A DNA stretch of 64,000 nt from Amycolatopsis echigonensis (GTDB lineage: Bacteria; Actinomycetota; Actinomycetes; Mycobacteriales; Pseudonocardiaceae): positions 244,461 through 308,460 of the forward strand of contig NZ_JACJHR010000001.1 in the NCBI RefSeq assembly GCF_014174495.1, written 5' to 3'. The notes under the pieces were generated by a model. It was given only the letters and a program-made list of their open reading frames with translations, was not told the DNA's origin and did not search any database. A program made the position numbers and the translations under genes. Below, in pieces: positions 1-6,945 of the stretch; the stretch's first letter is position 1, and each line of letters begins with the position of its first letter.

Positions 1-28
1 TCCGCGGCGCCGACACCTGACCGGCCCC

Positions 29-54
29 CTGCCCGGCGGCGTCCCGCCGGGCAG
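29..54. terminator. Hairpin terminator between convergent genes
   Basis: An 11-bp perfect stem (CTGCCCGGCGG pairing with CCGCCGGGCAG) closes on a CGTC tetraloop. It lies between a TGA at 18-20, which may end a rightward gene starting outside the window, and the stop of the leftward TetR gene at 58. There is no U-tract, as is usual for actinobacterial hairpin terminators, and it could serve both strands. Confidence 0.6.
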
Positions 55-57
55 CGT

Positions 58-687
58 TCACCGCGCGGTGGCGCGGGCGAACAGGTCGGCCAGCTCCCGG
101 CCGTAGCGGTCCAGGTCGATGGCCGGATCCGCGGCGTACGCGGCCGCGACCCCGTCGATGGCCTGCGCGATCGAGAGCGCCGCGATGTCCGGCGAGATGT
201 CGCCGAACGCTCCCTCTTCGCGGCCTTGTTCCAGCTGCCGCCGCAGCGCACCGGTGCGCAGCTGCCCGACCATGACGCCGGTCATCGCCCAGCCGTCGCG
301 GTCGTCGGCGTGCGCGGCCATCTCGACCAGCACCCGCTCGCAGTGCGGATAGTCGCGCAGGAACGCGACCGAGGTTTCGATGTACGCGCGGAGGTTCCCC
401 GGCCGGTCCGCCGGGTCGAGGCCTTCGCTGCGCCGGCGCAGGTATTCCGATTTGGTCTCGGACACCGTGCTCAGCACCGCCTGCATGAGGCCGGCCTTGT
501 TCGTGAAGTGGTACGAGATCAGCCGCGTGCTGCTGAGCCCGGCCCGCTCCTTGATGCGCGCGAAGGTGGTGCGCGCGTACCCGTGGTCGGCGATCGTGGC
601 GATGGTCGCGCCGATGATCTGCGCCCGGGTGGTCGCCTCGGTGACGCTGAGGCCGAGTTCGGCTTGCGTGTCGATGCTTACCTGCAT
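58..687 (-). CDS. TetR/AcrR family transcriptional regulator
   Basis: A 209-residue DNA-binding repressor of the TetR family. The N-terminal helix-turn-helix is visible (roughly residues 20-65, with ATIADHGYARTTFARIKERAG followed by the typical YHF motif), and the rest is a helical ligand domain. I chose the ATG at 687 because the reading frame upstream has no ribosome site and a three-half-site operator abuts this codon, so the gene probably represses itself. No target gene stands divergent to it; the next gene rightward (947) is a MerR regulator. The inducer is unknown. Confidence 0.85.
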   Translation of the reverse strand: MQVSIDTQAELGLSVTEATTRAQIIGATIATIADHGYARTTFARIKERAGLSSTRLISYHFTNKAGLMQAVLSTVSETKSEYLRRRSEGLDPADRPGNLRAYIETSVAFLRDYPHCERVLVEMAAHADDRDGWAMTGVMVGQLRTGALRRQLEQGREEGAFGDISPDIAALSIAQAIDGVAAAYAADPAIDLDRYGRELADLFARATAR

Positions 688-713
688 GAGTAATAAGTTA
701 CTCGGCTGAGTAA
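688..713. promoter_or_regulatory. Probable TetR operator of three alternating half-sites
   Basis: GAGTAA (688-693), TTACTC (698-703) and GAGTAA (708-713) alternate with 4-nt spacers, giving two overlapping perfect inverted repeats with 10-bp periodicity. The array touches the start codon of the leftward TetR gene. The spacing puts all half-sites on one face of the helix, fitting cooperative TetR binding and autorepression. Confidence 0.65.
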
Positions 714-782
714 ACCAGGGCAATCCCGTACGGCGAACGGGCCAAAGCCTCGACACGGGCTTGAGGGGCGCCGCGCGTCGCG

Positions 783-823
783 TTGACCGGGTCGCGGCGC
801 AGCCTTACCGTCAAAGGCGGTAA
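783..823 (+). promoter_or_regulatory. Candidate promoter with inverted repeat upstream of merR
   Basis: TTGACC (783-788) stands 17 bp from TACCGT (806-811), a plausible housekeeping promoter. An inverted repeat TTACCG-N7-CGGTAA (805-823) overlaps the -10 element, so a dimeric regulator, perhaps the MerR protein itself, could occupy it. The gap of about 120 bp to the GTG at 947 would be a long leader. Confidence 0.4.
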
Positions 824-946
824 ATCGCCACGATGTGATTCGCCGACCCGGCGCGCTCGTGGCAGTTTTCCCCGGCCGATCCCGATCCTGGGCTCGACCG
901 GCCTGTCGAACGCCCCGCCGCGAGGCCGGGCGAGGGGAGGCTTGCG

Positions 947-1528
947 GTGGTCGAGGCTGGTCGTCCGGAGAAACCCGCCGGACCTGTCGCCGACGGCGAG
1001 CAGGGCGAGCTGTTCCCCGACGCCTCGCTGCCCGACGAGCTGGTCGGCTACCGCGGTCCCGCGGCCTGCCAGATCGCCGGGATCACCTACCGTCAGCTGG
1101 ACTACTGGGCGCGCACGAAGCTGGTCGCGCCCAGCATCCGGACGGCGCACGGTTCGGGGTCGCAGCGGCTCTACTCGTTCAAGGACATCCTGGTCCTCAA
1201 GGTCGTGAAACGCCTGCTGGACACCGGGGTCTCGCTGCAGAACATCCGCGTGGCGGTGGACCACCTGCGCGTGCGCGGGGTGCGCGACCTGGCGAAGGTC
1301 ACGCTGTTCTCCGACGGCACCACGGTGTACGAATGCACGTCGCCGGAGGAGATCGTGGATCTGCTCCAGGGCGGCCAGGGCGTGTTCGGCATCGCGGTGA
1401 GCGGGGCGATGCAGGAGATCAGCGGCACGATCCACGAGTTCCCGGCCGAACGCGCCGACGGCGGACTGGTCGAGGCCGTCGTGCCGGACGAGCTGACGCA
1501 GCGCCGCAACGCCCGCCGCACGGGCTGA
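947..1528 (+). CDS. MerR family regulator, Rv1830-like
   Basis: A 193-residue MerR-type regulator. The winged helix lies at about residues 38-105 (YRGPAACQIAGITYRQLDYW, then SQRLYSFKDILVLKVVKRLL), and the C-terminal half carries a compact effector region with VFGIAVSGAMQEI. It resembles the mycobacterial MerR protein (Rv1830) that sits upstream of the glycine cleavage gene gcvB/gcvP; the identification is from memory of the family. The GTG start follows GAGGGGAGG. The tandem glycine riboswitch starts about 45 bp after its stop, preserving half of the gcv locus arrangement, but gcvP itself is not here. Confidence 0.85.
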   Translation: MVEAGRPEKPAGPVADGEQGELFPDASLPDELVGYRGPAACQIAGITYRQLDYWARTKLVAPSIRTAHGSGSQRLYSFKDILVLKVVKRLLDTGVSLQNIRVAVDHLRVRGVRDLAKVTLFSDGTTVYECTSPEEIVDLLQGGQGVFGIAVSGAMQEISGTIHEFPAERADGGLVEAVVPDELTQRRNARRTG

Positions 1529-1572
1529 TCTTCCTCCGCGCTAGACTGGGCGCGCGATCGACGATCCCGCGC

Positions 1573-1783
1573 GGGAGAGACCGGACCGGGCATCCCCGGC
1601 CCGGCGCCGAAGGAGCAAGTCCTCCCCGGAACCTCTCAGGCACCCTGGACCGCGCGGACGAGACGCCTCTGGAAAGCGCATCGGCAGGAGACCACCAGCC
1701 GGTGCCGCCGACGGTGCAAACCCGGCTATCCACGCGGGTGAAACTCTCAGGCGCCCCGCGGGGTACGGACAGAGTGGGGAGGG
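1573..1783 (+). promoter_or_regulatory. Tandem glycine riboswitch, orphaned
   Basis: Two consecutive glycine aptamers can be read. The first (about 1573-1676) has GGGAGAG, CCGAAGGAGCAA, the conserved core CCTCTCAGGCA and closes with GCCTCTGG. The second (about 1680-1783) has CAGGAGA, CCGACGGTGCAAAC, ACTCTCAGGCG and GGACAGAGTGGGGA. This RNA class normally controls gcv genes and in actinobacteria usually precedes gcvP. Here it is followed by a 12-bp stem hairpin and then a gene on the opposite strand, so no rightward gene can be its ordinary target before 2382. Confidence 0.92.
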
Positions 1784-1809
1784 CCACGCCTTCGCGCGTG
1801 TGCGCCGGT

Positions 1810-1841
1810 GAGGTTCAGACCTCCCGGGTGGTCTGAACCTC
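1810..1841 (+). terminator. Strong hairpin after glycine riboswitch
   Basis: A perfect 12-bp stem, GAGGTTCAGACC with GGTCTGAACCTC, encloses an 8-nt loop. It begins 27 nt after the second aptamer and would end the riboswitch transcript, leaving an RNA of roughly 250-300 nt. It could be a plain terminator or the expression platform of the switch. Confidence 0.75.
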
Positions 1842-1845
1842 CAGC

Positions 1846-1861
1846 TGTGGTCAAGACCACA
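1846..1861. other. 16-bp palindrome resembling a dre site
   Basis: TGTGGTC-AA-GACCACA is a perfect palindrome whose core TGGTCAAGACCA differs by one base from the DasR core TGGTCTAGACCA. It lies between the riboswitch terminator and the 3' end of the leftward gene at 1883, not in an evident promoter, so it may equally be part of a second terminator hairpin. Confidence 0.3.
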
Positions 1862-1882
1862 TGCCCGGCGGTTTTCGGCGCG

Positions 1883-2257
1883 TCAGCCCGGCATCTTGTC
1901 CAGGAAGCCGTGCACCTTGGCGATCCGGCCGTCGGCGATCTCGACCACGTCGAAGCCGATCGCGATCGGGTCCGGGTCGCCCGGAGCCGACAGGTGCCAC
2001 TGGAACCGCGCGAGATCGTGGTGCGCGTCCGGCTCCGCGGGCAGGCTGAAGACGAGCCCGGCGAACTGCGCCTGCGCGCCGCCGATGAATCCGTCGATCT
2101 CGTCCTGTCCGGCGACCGCGCCGAGAGGGTCGGTGTAGGTCGCGCCCGGCGCGAAGACCTCCGAGACGAGCTGGCGGCGCCGCTGCGGGTCGGTCTCGTT
2201 CCAGACGTCGACGTAGCGGCGGGCGAGGTCGGCGGCGGTCGGGGCGATGGCGGTCAT
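1883..2257 (-). CDS. SnoaL-like / NTF2-fold protein
   Basis: A 124-residue single-domain alpha+beta barrel protein of the SnoaL/NTF2 superfamily. The opening ADLARRYVDVWNETDPQRRR, the ATYTDPLG segment and the closing DGRIAKVHGFLD are typical. Members bind small hydrophobic ligands or act as isomerases and cyclases, but the family does not predict a substrate. Length is normal for a free-standing member. The ATG at 2257 follows a GGAGAA ribosome site. It is divergent from the nucleotidyltransferase gene at 2382. Confidence 0.8.
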   Translation of the reverse strand: MTAIAPTAADLARRYVDVWNETDPQRRRQLVSEVFAPGATYTDPLGAVAGQDEIDGFIGGAQAQFAGLVFSLPAEPDAHHDLARFQWHLSAPGDPDPIAIGFDVVEIADGRIAKVHGFLDKMPG

Positions 2258-2381
2258 GACGGGTTCTCCTTGTGTCGGCCGGGTTTTCGGTGTCCCGGTT
2301 TCGGTAGGGCCAAGCCTGGCGGAGGATCGGCGGCTGGTCGATTACCCGGGAGGTAACCGGCTGGCCGTGCTAAACCGGGGC

Positions 2382-2981
2382 ATGGACTACGGCCGCCTGA
2401 CCATCGACGGGCAACTCGAGAAGTTCCGCGAGATCGCGACTCGCAACGACCTGGTGCCGGAAGTGCTCGGCCGCGCGGCGGCCCTGGATCTTCCCGGCTG
2501 GTACCTGACCGCGGGCTGCCTGTGCCAGACCGTGTGGAACGCGGTGACCGGACGTCCGCCCGCCGAGGGCATCAAGGACTACGACCTGTTCTACTTCGAC
2601 GATTCCGACCTCAGCTGGGAAGCGGAGAACTCGGTGATCGAGGAGGGTGCCCGGCGGTTCGGGGATCTCCCGGCGACAGTGGAGATCCGCAACGAGGCGC
2701 GGGTGCACCTCTGGTACGAAGACCACTTCGGCATTCCGTGCGCGCCGTACTCGTCCACCGAAGCGGCCATCGACTCGTTCCCGTCCGCGACGTCTTGCCT
2801 CGGGGTCCGGCTGGGCAGCGAAGGGGAGTGGCGGGTCTATGCGCCGCACGGGTTCGCCGACGTCTTCAACCTCGTCGTGCGGCCCAATCCCGGGCACGCG
2901 CCGCGGAGCAGCTACGAGGCGAAAGCCCGGCGCTGGCAAGAACAATGGCCGGAGCTGACCGTCCTGCCGTGGCCCGGTTGA
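2382..2981 (+). CDS. Nucleotidyltransferase family protein (DUF925)
   Basis: A 199-residue protein of the nucleotidyltransferase-like DUF925 group. The stretch GWYLTAGCLCQTVWN followed by GIKDYDLFYFD, with the acidic pair expected to bind metal, and the DVFNLVVRPNP ending are family features. No substrate is established for this group. The ATG at 2382 is preferred over in-frame upstream codons that would run into the divergent promoter. An imperfect inverted repeat, TTACC-N5-GGTAA, lies about 30 bp upstream and may be an operator. Confidence 0.75.
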   Translation: MDYGRLTIDGQLEKFREIATRNDLVPEVLGRAAALDLPGWYLTAGCLCQTVWNAVTGRPPAEGIKDYDLFYFDDSDLSWEAENSVIEEGARRFGDLPATVEIRNEARVHLWYEDHFGIPCAPYSSTEAAIDSFPSATSCLGVRLGSEGEWRVYAPHGFADVFNLVVRPNPGHAPRSSYEAKARRWQEQWPELTVLPWPG

Positions 2982-3002
2982 CGCACGCCTCGAAGATGGC
3001 GT

Positions 3003-3035
3003 ACTTTCGATACGGGACAGTAGCGTATCGAAAGT
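3003..3035. promoter_or_regulatory. 33-bp TetR operator
   Basis: Two perfect 12-bp arms, ACTTTCGATACG and CGTATCGAAAGT, flank a 9-nt spacer. The repeat ends 8 bp before the GTG of the TetR gene at 3044, so its protein is the obvious ligand and should repress its own two-gene operon. Confidence 0.75.
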
Positions 3036-3043
3036 GGGCGCAG

Positions 3044-3622
3044 GTGTCGGAGTCGTCAGGAGTGGGCAGGCCGCGCGATGTCCGGAGGGATGTCGCGATG
3101 CACGAGGCGGCCTTGGCGTTGCTGACCGAGGTGGGCTACGACCAGCTGTCGATCGAGGCGATCGCGGCCCGTGCGGGCGTGGCCAAGACGACGATTTACC
3201 GGCGGTACCGCGACAAAGCGGCCTTGGTCGCGGCGGCGGTGGAGCAGCGGCAAGGGTCTGCTCCGCCCGAGCCGGGAGGCGGCGGACTGCGGGAAAACCT
3301 GCTGGCCGTCGTGCGGTGGCTGGCCCGGGAGATCGCCGAGCAGGAGATCGGGGTGCTGGGCGCGCTGTTCGCGGGCATGCGCGGCGATCCCCGGTTGGCC
3401 GAAGAGATGCGCCGCATTCTGCGCCGGGACCAAACGGCGATGACGGATCGGCTGCGGGGCGAAGAGCTGGCGCCTGGTGCGGCTGAGTTGTTCGCCGAGG
3501 TCGCGCCAGGGGTGATCGTGCATCGGATCGTCTTCGCCGGACAGCGGTGCGACGACCGGTTCGTGCGGCATGTCGTGGACGACATCCTGCTTCCATTGCT
3601 GCGGAAGGGAATCCGGACATGA
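3044..3622 (+). CDS. TetR family regulator
   Basis: A 192-residue TetR repressor. The helix-turn-helix is clear at about residues 25-55 (YDQLSIEAIAARAGVAKTTI then YRRYRDKAALV). The GTG at 3044 is chosen because it lies just after a 33-bp palindrome and gives the usual short N-terminal tail rich in arginine; longer in-frame starts would overlap the preceding gene. Its TGA overlaps the ATG of the NmrA-like gene (ATGA), so the two are translated together and the oxidoreductase is the likely regulated function. Confidence 0.85.
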   Translation: MSESSGVGRPRDVRRDVAMHEAALALLTEVGYDQLSIEAIAARAGVAKTTIYRRYRDKAALVAAAVEQRQGSAPPEPGGGGLRENLLAVVRWLAREIAEQEIGVLGALFAGMRGDPRLAEEMRRILRRDQTAMTDRLRGEELAPGAAELFAEVAPGVIVHRIVFAGQRCDDRFVRHVVDDILLPLLRKGIRT

Positions 3623-4437
3623 TCGTGATCATGGGGGCGACCGGTGCGCTGAACGGAGCGACAGTGGAGCACCTCCTCAAGCGGGTTCCGGCGGAGGAGA
3701 TCGGCGTCAGCGTCCGGGATGTCGCCAAGGCGCGGCACTTCGCGGACCGAGGCGTGCGGGTGCGGCGGGGTTCCTATGAGGACCCGGCAGCGCTGAGGAA
3801 TTCGTTCGAGGGGGCGGAAAAGGTTCTCCTCGTGTCCTCGAACGATCCGCACGCGGACGGGGTCAGCCTGCACCGTGCGGGCATCGAGGCGGCGGTAGAC
3901 GCTGGAGCGCAACGGATTCTGTACACCAGCCATCAGAATTCCCGCATGGACACTCCGTTTCCGCCGGGGCCGGAGCACGCGGCGACCGAGCGGATTCTCG
4001 CCGAATCCGGGGTCGCGTGGACGGCGCTGCGCAACGGGTTTTACGCGCACAGCATCGGCTGGCTGCTCGGGAACTGGCGGGAGGACGGGGTGATCACGGC
4101 CCCGGCGGACGGCCCGGTTTCCTGGACCGACCGGGCTGACGTCGCCGAAGCGGCGGCGGTGATCCTTGCCGGGAACCGGGCGTTCGACGGTCCGGTGACA
4201 CTGACCGCGCGGCAGGCGGTGACGTTCGACGACGTGGCCGAACTCGCGTCCCGGGTCAGCGGACGCGAGGTGAAGCGGGTAGTCGTGGACGACGAGGAGT
4301 GGACCGCGGGCGAGCCGGAGGAGATCGCGCGCATGAAGCTCACGATGTTCCAGGCCTCTCGCCAAGGCCACTTCGCCGAGACGAGTCAGGTGCTGGCCGA
4401 ACTTCTGGGGCGCGAACCGCGCGGAATTACGCTGTAG
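3619..4437 (+). CDS. NAD(P)-binding NmrA-like oxidoreductase
   Basis: A 272-residue atypical short-chain dehydrogenase of the NmrA/azoreductase-like group. The Rossmann nucleotide loop GATGALNG is at residues 6-13, and LYTSHQNS and WTALRNGFY are typical of the NAD(P)H:quinone reductase/NmrA set. It lacks the YxxxK catalytic pair, so it could be a redox sensor or a quinone/azo reductase. It is coupled to the TetR gene by an ATGA overlap. Its last 52 bases overlap the 3' end of the convergent LysR gene. Confidence 0.8.
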   Translation: MIVIMGATGALNGATVEHLLKRVPAEEIGVSVRDVAKARHFADRGVRVRRGSYEDPAALRNSFEGAEKVLLVSSNDPHADGVSLHRAGIEAAVDAGAQRILYTSHQNSRMDTPFPPGPEHAATERILAESGVAWTALRNGFYAHSIGWLLGNWREDGVITAPADGPVSWTDRADVAEAAAVILAGNRAFDGPVTLTARQAVTFDDVAELASRVSGREVKRVVVDDEEWTAGEPEEIARMKLTMFQASRQGHFAETSQVLAELLGREPRGITL

Positions 4438-5330
4438 ACCCGAAAAAACTCGCGGCAGAAGGTGCGGAACGTTTCGGCTCGCCGGGTCAACCGCGCGCCC
4501 TCCGCGCGGGCGAGCACGACCGGTGTTGTCGGGACTCGCTCGCGCAACGGGCGTACGGCGAACGGTGTGCCCTCGACGGAAAGTTCCAACGGCGGGCGCT
4601 GCACCGACAGCGTGTAGCCGAGACCCCGCGCGACCAATGCGCGGGCCAGCTCGAAACTCGTCGTGCGATGCGCGACGGGCATCGGGAGGCCGACGGCGGC
4701 GAAGACGTCCCGGAAATAGCGCTCCGACGGCGGTACGTCCAGCAGGATGAACGGCTCGTCGGCCAAGGCGCGCAATGAAACCGTCTTGCGGCGCGCCTGC
4801 GGATGGTCCGGCGGGAGGAGCACGCTGGGCGGCTGGTCGTACAGCTTGTCCACCGCGATTCCGGGCACGAGATCTTGCCGGTACAGCACGGCGAGGTCGC
4901 AACGGCCCTCCAGCAGGAGACGCTGCAGGTCCGGCAGGGTGCCTTCGACGAACGTGACCTCGACTTCCGGGTGCTGGGCGCGGAAGGTCGCCAGCGCGGC
5001 GGGCACGTGCAGCGGCGCGAGGGGCGTGTAGCAGCCCAAGTTCAAGCGTCCGGCGAGGTCGTGGCCGAAGTCGCGGGCGGCGGTGCCGAGTTCGGCGACC
5101 GAGGTGAGCACCGCGCGGGCCTCGCCGACGACCTGGCGGCCGGCGTCGGTCAGCGCGGTCGTCCGGCCGGGGCCGCGCAGGATGAGCTGCACGCCCAGAG
5201 TCCGCTCCAGCGAAGCGAGCGCCAGCGAGACCGCGGACTGCGACACGTGGCAGCTGTCCGCGGCCGCGGTGAGGCCGCCGGTGTCCGCGACCGCGACCAG
5301 ATACTCGAGCTGGCGCAACGACGGATTCAT
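4386..5330 (-). CDS. LysR family transcriptional regulator
   Basis: A 314-residue LysR-type regulator. The winged helix occupies residues 1-62 (LRQLEYLVAVADTGGLTAAA, SQSAVSLALASLE), followed by the periplasmic-binding-like effector domain with GRLNLGCY and PTTPVVLAR. Its start is 70 bp from the divergent dehalogenase-like nitroreductase, the classic arrangement in which a LysR protein controls its neighbour. The tail overlaps the convergent NmrA-like gene by 52 bp. The inducer is not predictable from sequence; a halogenated or aromatic compound would fit the neighbour. Confidence 0.85.
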   Translation of the reverse strand: MNPSLRQLEYLVAVADTGGLTAAADSCHVSQSAVSLALASLERTLGVQLILRGPGRTTALTDAGRQVVGEARAVLTSVAELGTAARDFGHDLAGRLNLGCYTPLAPLHVPAALATFRAQHPEVEVTFVEGTLPDLQRLLLEGRCDLAVLYRQDLVPGIAVDKLYDQPPSVLLPPDHPQARRKTVSLRALADEPFILLDVPPSERYFRDVFAAVGLPMPVAHRTTSFELARALVARGLGYTLSVQRPPLELSVEGTPFAVRPLRERVPTTPVVLARAEGARLTRRAETFRTFCREFFRVYSVIPRGSRPRSSAST

Positions 5331-5400
5331 GAGCTCAGCTTATGTCCTTTACCAGAAATGTGAACTGGACCGATGACCGGTGCCGCGGCAGGGTCGAGAC

Positions 5401-6117
5401 ATGACCCGGCACCAGCACCCGTTCGTCCCGTACGCGCCGCCGCGGCTGTCCCCGGAGGAAAGCCTCGCGCGCGGGCAGGAGCTGTACCGGCTGCTCGACC
5501 GGCGCCGGTCGGTCCGCTGGTTCTCCCCGGACCCGGTGCCGCTCGAGGCGATCGAGACCGCGGTGCGGATCGCGAACACCGCGCCGAGCGGGGCACACCA
5601 CCAGCCGTGGACGTTCGTCGCGACGGCCGACCCGGACGTCAAGCGTGCGGTCCGCGAGGCGGCCGAGGTCGAGGAGCGGAAGTTCTACCGGGAGCGCAGC
5701 GCGCCGGACTGGCACGCCGCGCTCGCCCGGCTCGAGACCGATGAGCACAAGGAGTTCCTCGAGATCGCGCCGTGGCTGGTGGTCGCGTTCGCGCAGAAGA
5801 GCACGCCGCTGCCGGACGGTTCGCTGCGGAAGAATTACTACGTCAACGAGAGCGTCGGCATCGCGTGCGGCATGTTCATCACCGCGCTGCACACGATGGG
5901 TCTCGCGACGCTCACTCACACGCCGAACCCGATGGGCTTCCTCACCGAGGTCTTCCAGCGCCCGGCGACCGAACGCCCGTACATCCTGTTCCCGGTCGGC
6001 TATCCCGCGCCGGACTGCGAGGTGCCGGACCTCGAACGCAAACCGCTCGGCGAAGCGCTGGTGGTGCACGGCGCCGTTACCTCGGGGGTAATGGTCTCGC
6101 GACCGGCGACGCCGTAG
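5401..6117 (+). CDS. Nitroreductase-family flavoprotein, iodotyrosine-deiodinase-like
   Basis: A 238-residue FMN protein of the nitroreductase superfamily. It aligns by eye with the catalytic domain of iodotyrosine deiodinase: RRRSVRWFSPDPVP (34-47), TAPSGAH-QPWTF (60-72), VNESVGIACG (148-157) and the ending PVGYPAPDCEVPDLERK (198-214). The three lid residues that hold the halotyrosine zwitterion (Glu, Tyr four later, Lys 21 further on) are all present as E92, Y96 and K117. This predicts reductive dehalogenation of a halotyrosine or related phenol, which is an inference. An in-frame GTG at 5380 is an alternative start. It is followed after 4 nt by an XRE regulator. Confidence 0.82.
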   Translation: MTRHQHPFVPYAPPRLSPEESLARGQELYRLLDRRRSVRWFSPDPVPLEAIETAVRIANTAPSGAHHQPWTFVATADPDVKRAVREAAEVEERKFYRERSAPDWHAALARLETDEHKEFLEIAPWLVVAFAQKSTPLPDGSLRKNYYVNESVGIACGMFITALHTMGLATLTHTPNPMGFLTEVFQRPATERPYILFPVGYPAPDCEVPDLERKPLGEALVVHGAVTSGVMVSRPATP

Positions 6118-6121
6118 CGTC

Positions 6122-6925
6122 GTGCGGGTGACGACCACGGTGAAGGCCCCGATCGGCGAACTGCTCCGGGAATGGCGCGACCGCCGCCGCATCAGCCAGC
6201 TCGACCTCGCGATTTCCGCGGACATCTCGACGCGCCACCTGAGCTTCGTGGAGACCGGCCGGTCCAAGCCGAGCCGCGACATGGTGCTGCGCCTGGGCGA
6301 GCACCTCGACATCCCGCTGCGCGAACGCAACCGCCTGCTGCTCGCCGCGGGCTACGCGCCGGCCTACGGCGAGTCCGACATCGGAGCGCCGGAAATGACC
6401 GTGATCCGCGAGGCCGTCCGGCGGCTGCTGGCCGGGCACGACCCGTACCCGGCGGCGGTCGTCGACCGCGGCTGGAACCTCGTCGACGCCAACCTCAGCC
6501 TCGGCGTGCTCACCGAAGGCGTCGCGCCGTCGCTGCTGACCGGCCCGGTGAACGTCCTGCGCGCCACGCTGCACCCGGACGGGATGGCGCCGCGGGTGCT
6601 GAACCTCGGGGAGTGGCGGGCGCATCTGCTGGGCCGATTGCGCCGTCAGGTCGAGCAGACCGCGGACGCCGGGCTGGCGGAGCTGCTGGAGGAGCTGCGG
6701 GGCTATCCGTGCGACGACGAGGTCCCCGAGGTGGAAATCCCCGGCCCCGGCGACATTTTCGTGCCGTTGCGCTATCTGCACGGCGACGTCGAGCTGACGT
6801 TCTTCAGCACTGTCGCGACCTTCGGGACTCCGCTGGACGTGACCGTCGCCGAGCTGGTGATCGAGTCGTTCTATCCGGCCGATCAGGCGACCGCGGCGTT
6901 CTTGCGCGAGCGCGTGACCGGCTGA
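6122..6925 (+). CDS. XRE regulator with MmyB-like ligand domain
   Basis: A 267-residue regulator. Residues 8-70 form a Cro/C1 helix-turn-helix (SQLDLAISADISTRHLSFVE followed by GRSKP), and the remainder is the MmyB-like ligand-binding region seen in this actinobacterial group (DRGWNLVDAN, PVNVLRATLHPDG, LGEWRAHL). It starts with GTG 4 nt after the dehalogenase-like gene, so the two probably share a transcript. Related proteins regulate adjacent dehydrogenases, and an MDR dehydrogenase follows at 6946. Confidence 0.85.
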   Translation: MRVTTTVKAPIGELLREWRDRRRISQLDLAISADISTRHLSFVETGRSKPSRDMVLRLGEHLDIPLRERNRLLLAAGYAPAYGESDIGAPEMTVIREAVRRLLAGHDPYPAAVVDRGWNLVDANLSLGVLTEGVAPSLLTGPVNVLRATLHPDGMAPRVLNLGEWRAHLLGRLRRQVEQTADAGLAELLEELRGYPCDDEVPEVEIPGPGDIFVPLRYLHGDVELTFFSTVATFGTPLDVTVAELVIESFYPADQATAAFLRERVTG

Positions 6926-6945
6926 GCGCCGCTACGATCGGGGCT

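Noticed and set aside
1846..1861. A functional DasR site next to the glycine riboswitch
   Set aside because: The palindrome resembles dre, but it lies downstream of a terminator at the 3' end of a leftward gene with no promoter in reach; a second hairpin is the simpler reading.
5401..6117. BluB (flavin destructase for B12 synthesis) as identity of the nitroreductase
   Set aside because: The lid with E-x3-Y-x20-K and the C-terminal PVGYP region match iodotyrosine deiodinase better, and no cobalamin gene is nearby.
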